Shown: positions 57,728-64,000 of the stretch, piece after piece
Layout of the letters: every line of letters begins with the position of its first letter
Numbering within the stretch: the stretch's first letter is position 1
Source: Sphingobacterium sp. PCS056
GTDB taxonomy: Bacteria; Bacteroidota; Bacteroidia; Sphingobacteriales; Sphingobacteriaceae
Assembly (NCBI RefSeq): GCF_023273895.1
Contig: NZ_CP096883.1
Span: 3,038,001-3,102,000 of the forward strand
Length of the DNA: 64,000 nucleotides
Reading direction: 5' to 3'
Position numbers and translations under genes: made by a program
Notes under the pieces: generated by a model
The model's database searches: none
What the model was told of the DNA's origin: nothing
The model's input: only the letters and a program-made list of their open reading frames with translations

Positions 57728-59995
57728 ATGGCTTTTGATATAGAAATGATTAAAAAGGTATATAACCGTTATGAGGAGCGTGTAAACGCTGCTCGTAGCT
57801 TGGTTAATAAACCTTTAACCCTATCTGAGAAAATTTTATATACTCACTTATGGGATGGAAATGCAACTGAAACATACGATAGAGGTGTATCTTATGTTGA
57901 TTTTGCTCCAGATCGTGTAGCAATGCAAGATGCGACTGCACAAATGGCACTATTGCAATTTATGCAAGCGGGTCGTCCTCAAGCGGCTGTTCCATCAACA
58001 GTACACTGTGATCACTTGATTCAAGCGAAAGAAGGTGCTCAAGTAGATTTGCAAAGAGCGAATACAGAATCAAAAGAAGTATTTAATTTTTTAGGTTCTG
58101 TCGCAAATAAATATGGTATCGGTTTCTGGAAACCAGGAGCGGGTATTATTCACCAAGTCGTTTTAGAAAACTATGCTTTCCCTGGCGGTATGATGATCGG
58201 TACAGATTCACATACGGTTAATGCTGGTGGTCTAGGTATGTTGGCTATTGGGGTTGGTGGTGCAGATGCATGTGATGTCATGGCTGGTCTACCTTGGGAA
58301 CTTAAATTTCCTAAATTGATCGGTGTTAAATTAACAGGTAAATTAAGTGGCTGGACTTCGCCTAAAGATGTGATCTTAAAAGTTGCGGGTATCTTAACTG
58401 TAAAAGGTGGTACTGGTGCTGTTGTAGAATATTTCGGTGAGGGTGCTCAATCTATGTCTTGTACGGGTAAAGGTACAATCTGTAATATGGGTGCTGAAAT
58501 TGGTGCAACGACCTCTACATTTGGATATGATGAGTCGATGGAGCGTTATTTACGTGCTACTGGTCGTGCTGATGTAGCTGATGCGGCAAATACTGTTAAG
58601 GAGCACTTAACTGCCGATGCTGAAGTATACGCAAACCCAGAATTATATTTTGATCAACTTATTGAGATTAATTTATCTGAACTCGAGCCTTCATTAAATG
58701 GTCCTTTTACACCAGATCTATACACACCAGTTTCACGTATGCGTGAAGAGGCTGCTAAAAATGGTTGGCCTACAAAAGTGGAGTGGGGATTGATCGGTTC
58801 ATGTACCAACTCTTCTTATGAAGATCTGTCACGTGCTGCTTCTATCGCTAAGCAGGCTGTTGATAAAGGTTTGGTGACAAAAGCTGAATTTGGAATCAAC
58901 CCAGGTTCTGAGCAAGTACGTTATACCGCAGATCGTGATGGTTTATTGAAAACTTTTGAAGATCTGAATGCAACCATCTTTACAAATGCTTGCGGTCCAT
59001 GTATTGGTATGTGGGATCGTGTAGGTGCTGAAAAGCAAGAGAAAAATACAATCGTCCACTCATTCAACCGTAATTTTGCAAAACGTGCGGATGGTAACCC
59101 GAATACATTTGCTTTCGTAGCTTCTCCTGAGATCGTTGCAGCAATTGCAATTTCGGGTGATTTGGGCTTCAATCCTTTGACAGACACGTTGACAAATGCT
59201 AACGGTGAGCAGGTTAAGCTGGATCCTCCTACGGGTGATGAATTGCCTGAAAAAGGATTTGCAGTAGAGGATGCTGGATATCAAGCTCCTGCTGAAGATG
59301 GTTCTGCTGTCGCAATTGATGTAGATCCTAATTCTGACCGTCTGCAATTGTTAGAGCCTTTTGCTGCTTGGGAAGGTACTGACCTGAAAGGTTTAAGATT
59401 ATTGATTAAGGCTAAAGGTAAATGTACTACTGACCATATTTCTATGGCTGGCCCTTGGTTGAAATACCGTGGTCATCTGGATAATATCTCCAACAATATG
59501 TTGATCGGCGCTGTTAATTACTTCAATGAAAAAACAGATTCGGTTAAAAATCAATTGACTGGTGAATATGGTCCTGTTCCTGCGACACAACGTGCTTATA
59601 AAGCTGCTGGTATCGGATCGATCGTAGTTGGTGACGAAAACTATGGAGAAGGTTCTTCTCGAGAGCATGCTGCTATGGAGCCTCGTCACTTGGGCGTTCG
59701 TGCGGTGTTGGTGAAATCTTTTGCTCGTATCCATGAGACGAACTTGAAGAAACAAGGCATGTTAGGTTTGACTTTTGCTGATAAGGATGATTATGATAAG
59801 ATCCAAGAGGACGATGTAATCGACATCTTAGGATTGACAACTTTTACTCCTGGACAGCCACTTACTCTGGTCCTTCACCACGCGGACGGAACGGAAGATC
59901 AAATTTTAGCAAACCACACTTACAATGCTCAACAAATTGAGTGGTTTAAAGAGGGTGGTGCTTTGAACATTATTCGTAAAAATCAAGTAAAATAA
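57728..59995 (+). CDS. aconitate hydratase, mitochondrial type
   Basis: 755 residues, the length of mitochondrial aconitase. Motifs: [35 protein letters not shown] and [17 protein letters not shown] (first Fe-S Cys). [12 protein letters not shown] gives the other two cysteines. The C-terminal swivel domain has [20 protein letters not shown]. It performs the same TCA step as the preceding AcnB. Both enzymes are complete, so one may serve under oxidative or iron-poor conditions. Confidence 0.95.
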   Translation: MAFDIEMIKKVYNRYEERVNAARSLVNKPLTLSEKILYTHLWDGNATETYDRGVSYVDFAPDRVAMQDATAQMALLQFMQAGRPQAAVPSTVHCDHLIQAKEGAQVDLQRANTESKEVFNFLGSVANKYGIGFWKPGAGIIHQVVLENYAFPGGMMIGTDSHTVNAGGLGMLAIGVGGADACDVMAGLPWELKFPKLIGVKLTGKLSGWTSPKDVILKVAGILTVKGGTGAVVEYFGEGAQSMSCTGKGTICNMGAEIGATTSTFGYDESMERYLRATGRADVADAANTVKEHLTADAEVYANPELYFDQLIEINLSELEPSLNGPFTPDLYTPVSRMREEAAKNGWPTKVEWGLIGSCTNSSYEDLSRAASIAKQAVDKGLVTKAEFGINPGSEQVRYTADRDGLLKTFEDLNATIFTNACGPCIGMWDRVGAEKQEKNTIVHSFNRNFAKRADGNPNTFAFVASPEIVAAIAISGDLGFNPLTDTLTNANGEQVKLDPPTGDELPEKGFAVEDAGYQAPAEDGSAVAIDVDPNSDRLQLLEPFAAWEGTDLKGLRLLIKAKGKCTTDHISMAGPWLKYRGHLDNISNNMLIGAVNYFNEKTDSVKNQLTGEYGPVPATQRAYKAAGIGSIVVGDENYGEGSSREHAAMEPRHLGVRAVLVKSFARIHETNLKKQGMLGLTFADKDDYDKIQEDDVIDILGLTTFTPGQPLTLVLHHADGTEDQILANHTYNAQQIEWFKEGGALNIIRKNQVK

Positions 59996-60021
59996 AGTAA
60001 TTATTTTGCTTATCTAAATAT

Positions 60022-60050
60022 AACCCGGTACTTTTGTGCCGGGTTTTTTA
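60022..60050 (+). terminator. terminator of the aconitase genes
   Basis: Stem AACCCGG / CCGGGTT, extendable by TAC/GTG pairs, followed by TTTTTA. It lies 27 bp after the stop. Confidence 0.85.
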
Positions 60051-60062
60051 TTGACAAACAAT

Positions 60063-60953
60063 ATGAATAAATTTTTATTGGCCTTAAGTGTGCTAACAGT
60101 GTCTGCTTCTTCTTTATTTGCACAAGATCATAGTAGTGAATTACCTGCAAAACCAATTGCTAAAAGTATATTCAATCCGAAATATTCGCGTACGGAAAGC
60201 AACAAAGGCAAGTTTTATTTTCACTGGGGATATAACTTTTCATCTTATGCCAAAAGTGATATTCGGTTTAAGGGTACGGGATATGATTTTACTTTGTTGG
60301 ATGTAAAAGCATCGGATAGACCGACTAAATTGTCGATGACCTATATTAACCCTGCTACAATTTCTATCCCTCAATTCAATTTCCATTTTGGGTATTTTAT
60401 CAAAGATAATTATTCGATATCATTGGGCTGGGACCATATGAAATATGTGGTGGATATTCCACAGACGGTACGAATTAAGGGACATATCAGTCCTGAAATT
60501 TCTGAACCTGGCATTCCAACTGGTGGTATGGCCGGAACTTACAATGGTGAGCAGGTTACTTTAGTGGATTCGGTACTGAAATTTGAACATACAGATGGAT
60601 ATAATTTTGCTTCTGTTGCCTTGGAAAGACATGACGATATCTGGGTTTCTAGAACGGGAAAATCTTATTTGTCAATGGAAACTGGTGCTGAACTTGGACT
60701 GCTAGTGCCAAGAACTGATGTTCGATTATTTGGAGTAGGAGAGAATAACTTTTGGAATATTGCTGGTTATGGTGCTGCTGCAAAAGTTGGTTTGCAATAT
60801 CACTTTTTGAAGTGGATGTATTTGCAAACAAGTTTTAAAACCGGGTGGACAGATCTTAATAATATCCGTACTACGGGGAGAAACAATATTGATAAGGCAA
60901 GTCAGTCGATATGGTTCTTTGAGAACTATTGGGTGCTTGGTTTCAAATTCTAA
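60063..60953 (+). CDS. exported beta-rich protein, possibly outer-membrane
   Basis: 296 residues from the ATG at 60063, which gives a normal signal peptide (MNKFLLALSVLTVSASSLFA, then QDHSS). An ATG at 60036 is inside the upstream terminator and is rejected. The mature protein has alternating aromatic strands (KFYFHWGYNFSSYA, FNFHFGYFIKDNYSISLGWD, WMYLQTSFKTGW) and ends WVLGFKF with a terminal Phe, as in outer-membrane barrels. The function is unknown. Confidence 0.75.
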   Translation: MNKFLLALSVLTVSASSLFAQDHSSELPAKPIAKSIFNPKYSRTESNKGKFYFHWGYNFSSYAKSDIRFKGTGYDFTLLDVKASDRPTKLSMTYINPATISIPQFNFHFGYFIKDNYSISLGWDHMKYVVDIPQTVRIKGHISPEISEPGIPTGGMAGTYNGEQVTLVDSVLKFEHTDGYNFASVALERHDDIWVSRTGKSYLSMETGAELGLLVPRTDVRLFGVGENNFWNIAGYGAAAKVGLQYHFLKWMYLQTSFKTGWTDLNNIRTTGRNNIDKASQSIWFFENYWVLGFKF

Positions 60954-60960
60954 ATTTTAA

Positions 60961-60990
60961 AAGCGGATGATTGTCATCCGCTTTTTTTAC
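60961..60990. terminator. terminator between convergent genes
   Basis: 10-bp stem AAGCGGATGA / TCATCCGCTT with a 3-nt loop and TTTTTTAC. It serves the plus-strand gene and may also serve the minus-strand MBL gene. Confidence 0.85.
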
Positions 60991-60991
60991 A

Positions 60992-61828
60992 TTAAATATC
61001 TGAAAGCTGAAAACTTTCTTTTAGTCTTATTCCTTTTTCTGTATGCTGTAAAGTACAACAAGCATTGACCGCATCATGTTCTAAGAAAAGGATGTATTCT
61101 CGATCTACTATCTCTTGCCAGTAGTTATTCCTTTCTTCCATGGTAGTGAGCGGTCTTATGTCATAGCTCATGACGTAGGGAAGGGGAATATGTCCTACCG
61201 AAGGAAGTAAATCTGCCATATACAAGATTGTTTTATTTTTATATTGAATTTGGGGCAACATCATGGATTCGGTATGTCCGTGAGCATACCTGATGTGAAT
61301 ATTTGGACCAAATGGGCTGCTCTCTTTTTCAATAAATTTTAGTTGACCACTTTCTTGTATAGGTATTATATTTTCCTCCAAAAAAGAAGCCTTTTCTCTT
61401 GGATTTGGATGAATCGCCCAATCCCAATGTGCTGCATTGCTCCAATAATTAGCATTAGTAAATGAAGGACGTAATTTATCTCCTTGACGTGCAATGGCGC
61501 CACCACAATGATCAAAATGCAGGTGTGTCAAGATTACATCCGTGATATCTTCTCTATTGAAACCATGTTTTGCTAATGATTTATCTATGCTATTGTCTCC
61601 ATGTATATAATAGTGTCCAAAAAATTTTTCGGATTGCTTATCTCCGAGTCCAGTATCGACCAGTATCAACTTTGCACCATCTTCTATCAAGAGTAAACGA
61701 TTGGTCCATGTACACATATTATTCGAATCGGCAGGATTTGTTTTATGCCATATTGATTTGGGTACTACTCCGAACATAGCTCCGCCATCTAATTTGAAGT
61801 TTTGAGTTTCAATCGTATATAACTGCAT
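60992..61828 (-). CDS. MBL-fold metallo-hydrolase
   Basis: 278 residues. The metal motif is VILTHLHFDHCGG (HxHxDH). Later ligands include RYAHGHTESM and a C-terminal FLEHDA. The layout (TNRLLLIEDGAKLILVDTGLGD at the N-terminus) resembles quinolinate/AHL-lactonase-type hydrolases. The substrate is unknown; lactone or thioester hydrolysis is possible. No signal peptide, so cytosolic. Confidence 0.88.
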   Translation of the reverse strand: MQLYTIETQNFKLDGGAMFGVVPKSIWHKTNPADSNNMCTWTNRLLLIEDGAKLILVDTGLGDKQSEKFFGHYYIHGDNSIDKSLAKHGFNREDITDVILTHLHFDHCGGAIARQGDKLRPSFTNANYWSNAAHWDWAIHPNPREKASFLEENIIPIQESGQLKFIEKESSPFGPNIHIRYAHGHTESMMLPQIQYKNKTILYMADLLPSVGHIPLPYVMSYDIRPLTTMEERNNYWQEIVDREYILFLEHDAVNACCTLQHTEKGIRLKESFQLSDI

Positions 61829-61912
61829 AATTTTTTCTTTTTATGTATCTTATACGAATATACTAGTTTTGATCAGTAAAATAGAGGCATCAATGACAAG
61901 ATCGTATAACGA

Positions 61913-63055
61913 TTAATTTTCAATCATTTCTTGATAAATCAATTGGATACAATCCTTTAAAAATGGATTGAAATTGGTGTACTCGGGGACACGGCAACCA
62001 TTGGTGATGACTACTATTCCAAATTTTGCTCGGGGATCAAAAAACATAGCGCTATAAAGACCGTATGCAGAACCTGTATGTCCGATCAACGTTTTATGCG
62101 GAACTAATTGGTCAGTTGACCTGAGTGCTAGTCCATAGCCTTCATCAGGTGTAATGGGGGTCTGCATGATTTTTGAACTGCTTTTTTTGATGATTTGCTG
62201 ACCATTAAATCCTTTACCATAATTCATGTGCATACCCATATACTTCGCTAGATCAACGGCTGAAATTTTCATTCCTCCAGTAGGAGAGAAGACGGGAGTG
62301 GAATGGCCTAAAGTGTAATTTTTGATTTCTAATGATCGCGGATTATAGGCACTGGTTTGGGGACGGAATCCACTTTTATCACGGTCATATTCATAAAGTG
62401 TGACAAACTTGTTTTTATCTAAGGAGTCAACACAATAACCTGCATACAATTGCAAAGGATCTAGGATATGTTCTTTGATATATAAATCAAATCTTTGTCC
62501 GGATAAACGTTCAATCACTGCTCCAATCATATTAAAATTGAGGTTGCAGTATGCATATTTTGTCCCTGGCTCATAGTTGCTATACGAGTTTATGTATTGA
62601 TCTGAATGCGTAGGATTGATGACTTCTAAGTCAAAGTATCCATTTTTATCATTGATACTTGAGGTATGCGAAAGTATCATTCGTAATGTAATTTTCGTAT
62701 TTGGAAAATTAGGGTTTCTAATTTTGAATCCAATCAAATCACTGAAATCATCATCCAGGTGACATTTCTTTTGCTCGATCAATTGCATAATGGCTGTTGC
62801 CGAAAATGATTTGGAAATTGATGCTATTCTAAATATATCATCATTTTGTAAGGCTTGATTCTCTTCTATGTTTTTAAGTCCGTAGGAATTCGAAAATATT
62901 AATTTATTGTTTTTTATGACAGCAACTGATAGGCCAATAGCCTGATATTTTTGCATGATATCGGTTATTTTTTTATCAATAACAGTTGGTTGAGCTCGGC
63001 TTATTTGACTGCAACAGAAGGCTCCGAGTATAAGAATGAATAAGAATTTTTTCAT
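61913..63055 (-). CDS. class C beta-lactamase-like serine hydrolase, exported
   Basis: 380 residues. The signal peptide has a Cys pair (FLFILILGAFCCSQISRA); it may be a lipoprotein or a plain signal. The active-site SxxK is ASISKSFSATA (Ser79, Lys82). YxN is YAYCNLN, and the third motif is near LIGHTGSAYGLYS (HTG in place of KTG). This is the penicillin-binding-protein/esterase type of the family, so peptidase or esterase activity is at least as likely as antibiotic cleavage. Confidence 0.9.
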   Translation of the reverse strand: MKKFLFILILGAFCCSQISRAQPTVIDKKITDIMQKYQAIGLSVAVIKNNKLIFSNSYGLKNIEENQALQNDDIFRIASISKSFSATAIMQLIEQKKCHLDDDFSDLIGFKIRNPNFPNTKITLRMILSHTSSINDKNGYFDLEVINPTHSDQYINSYSNYEPGTKYAYCNLNFNMIGAVIERLSGQRFDLYIKEHILDPLQLYAGYCVDSLDKNKFVTLYEYDRDKSGFRPQTSAYNPRSLEIKNYTLGHSTPVFSPTGGMKISAVDLAKYMGMHMNYGKGFNGQQIIKKSSSKIMQTPITPDEGYGLALRSTDQLVPHKTLIGHTGSAYGLYSAMFFDPRAKFGIVVITNGCRVPEYTNFNPFLKDCIQLIYQEMIEN

Positions 63056-63307
63056 GATTTATGGATTAGTATCGAAAGGTATAAATAATTAATAAATATA
63101 GTTGCATTAGTTTGCATTTTTATGTAGTCTTATTGCATACTCTAGCTGTATTTTCTTTTCTTCTTTTATGTTGGTTTGCTCACTTTTTTTTTAAAATCTT
63201 TTGTCAAACAGATGAAAAGTCTATTTGAATTTTGTTTTAAAAAATAGTATCAACATGTTGTTTTTAAGGTGATTGTGTGTTTGTTTTTGGTTTCAAAATA
63301 ATTTTAT

Positions 63308-63324
63308 ATTTATTTAAAATAAAT
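63308..63324 (+). promoter_or_regulatory. Fur-box-like palindrome upstream of the receptor
   Basis: ATTTATTT-A-AAATAAAT is a perfect 17-bp palindrome 84 bp upstream of the ATG. A second AT-rich half-match follows. Given a siderophore-receptor-type gene downstream, iron-dependent repression is plausible. AT-rich palindromes can arise by chance here. Confidence 0.3.
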
Positions 63325-63348
63325 CTAAATAGATTGAAAAAAAGATTG

Positions 63349-63356
63349 TAAGTTTG
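63349..63356 (+). promoter_or_regulatory. receptor promoter -7 box
   Basis: TAAGTTTG matches the consensus, 35 bp before the ATG. No clear -33 TTTG is at the usual distance. Confidence 0.4.
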
Positions 63357-63391
63357 CATCCGAAATAAAATTTATCTTATTATCATACACT

Positions 63392-64000
63392 ATGAAAAAG
63401 TCATTTCTCAGCTTAGTATTAAGCTTAGGATTAGTCGGGGGGATACAATTAGAAGGAATTGCGCAGCACAGTGGAATTCACGGAAAACTAAAAAATAAAT
63501 CTGGGGCTCCAATTGAAGCTGCGACGATAATTGTTAAAGAATTAGGGAAGTCAACAGCAACTGATCGCAATGGATCATTTTCTTTTTCTTCGTTACCTGA
63601 TGGATCTTATACTATCATCGTTAAAAGTTTGGGTAATGTCATTGACGAAGAGCGTATAAAAGTTGTCAATGGTAGTTCGCAACCTATCAACTTGGTAGGG
63701 GATAGCAGCGATTCGAAATTGGATATCGTGGACATTCGCGGGTATAATTCACATAATAATCAGACAGTCAGTGTTGGGAAAGCTGGAATTGCTGATAAAG
63801 ATCTACCACAGAGTGTTCAGATTATAAACGAGCAGGTGATCAGAGATCAGCAAGTGAATCGGCTTAGTGATGCCTTAAAAAATGCCAATGGAATAGCCAT
63901 GGGAGCAAATAGGGGTGGTGTTAATGAAAATTTCTATGCACGTGGTTATAGTCTTGGTGCAAATAATATCTTTAAAAATGGGGCACGTACCAATAATGGA
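63392..64000 (+). CDS. TonB-dependent siderophore-type receptor, 3' end outside window
   Basis: 203 residues are visible. A signal peptide (SFLSLVLSLGLVGGIQLEGI, cut near AQH) is followed by a carboxypeptidase-regulatory-like domain (about 25-105: GIHGKLKNKSGAPIEAATII, TATDRNGSFSFSSLPDGSYT). The plug domain begins with GKAGIADKDLPQSVQIINEQ, continues with RLSDALKNANGIAMGANRGG and has FYARGY, as in FhuA/FepA-type siderophore receptors. It would import ferric siderophores across the outer membrane using TonB. The barrel lies beyond the window. Confidence 0.92.
   Translation, partial: MKKSFLSLVLSLGLVGGIQLEGIAQHSGIHGKLKNKSGAPIEAATIIVKELGKSTATDRNGSFSFSSLPDGSYTIIVKSLGNVIDEERIKVVNGSSQPINLVGDSSDSKLDIVDIRGYNSHNNQTVSVGKAGIADKDLPQSVQIINEQVIRDQQVNRLSDALKNANGIAMGANRGGVNENFYARGYSLGANNIFKNGARTNNG

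Larger units (their letters stand above)
63056..63391. other. intergenic region upstream of the TonB receptor
   Basis: 336 bp, strongly AT-rich with long T- and A-runs and no ORF. It holds the divergent promoters of the serine hydrolase and the receptor and a palindrome (separate entry). Confidence 0.5.

Noticed and set aside
61913..63055. Antibiotic resistance beta-lactamase
   Set aside because: The third motif is HTG-like and the gene resembles the broad penicillin-binding-protein/esterase group, so resistance cannot be claimed from sequence.

Overview
The window looks like a chromosomal segment of a Sphingobacterium-like bacterium (Bacteroidota, Sphingobacteriaceae). The evidence is the 16S sequence, which ends in the Bacteroidota-type GGAATACCTCCTTT, and promoters of the TTTG-N19-TAnnTTTG type. 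Most genes also lack Shine-Dalgarno sequences, and the gene families (BCCT transporter, DUF1573, DUF6428, PgpH-type 7TM-HD protein, TonB-dependent receptor with a carboxypeptidase-like domain) are typical of the phylum. The assignment rests on recognition only; no search was run.

Layout. 1-1.6 kb: a truncated YgiD-type extradiol dioxygenase and an AraC regulator. 1.9-2.25 kb: a palindromic inverted-repeat element followed by an 8-bp tandem repeat. 2.4-8.05 kb: a complete rRNA operon (16S, tRNA-Ile, tRNA-Ala, 23S, 5S) with promoter, boxA-like elements, processing stems and terminator. 8.7-13.5 kb: the glycerol module glpD-glpK-glpF with a divergent DeoR-type regulator. 13.7-17.2 kb: topA, an orphan gene and cmk. 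17.2-26.2 kb: housekeeping genes (aminotransferase, DUF1573, kdsD, recQ, kdsA, SGNH hydrolase, flavoprotein). kdsD and kdsA both serve Kdo synthesis for lipopolysaccharide. 26.3-30.9 kb: arsenic operon (arsR, DUF6428 gene, arsenate reductase, ACR3) with two nearly identical operator candidates, then a CDF metal exporter and a small Asp/His-rich protein. 31.2-34.3 kb: BCCT transporter and a luciferase-like flavin oxidoreductase.

34.7-40.6 kb is a one-direction cluster, visibly more A+T-rich and Flavobacteria-like. It encodes a TetR regulator, an ABC1/UbiB-type kinase, a DUF2256 zinc-ribbon peptide, a DASH cryptochrome, a PhrB-like photolyase relative, a TIGR03643 peptide and an atypical SDR. 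It reads as an acquired light/UV-response module. The PhrB-like protein has a single cysteine, so it cannot carry the four-cysteine 4Fe-4S cluster of its family. The 1.2 kb after this cluster is degenerate.

41.9-44.1 kb holds a secreted HExxH lipoprotein and an exported partner of unknown function. 44.3-47.1 kb holds a SnoaL-like protein, a saccharopine-dehydrogenase-like reductase, a quinone reductase and a divergent HxlR regulator. 47.3-51.2 kb is an accessory block next to tRNA-Ser(GCT): an XRE regulator divergent from two unrecognised genes and a tandem HEPN-type gene that appears frameshifted near its start, with three helically phased TTTACAA repeats between. This block and the photolyase cluster are the best candidates for an undescribed system.

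51.5-64 kb: a PgpH-like c-di-AMP phosphodiesterase, rpe, two unrelated-length aconitases in tandem (AcnB type, then mitochondrial type), an exported beta-rich protein, an MBL-fold hydrolase, a class C beta-lactamase-like serine hydrolase and the start of a TonB-dependent siderophore receptor.
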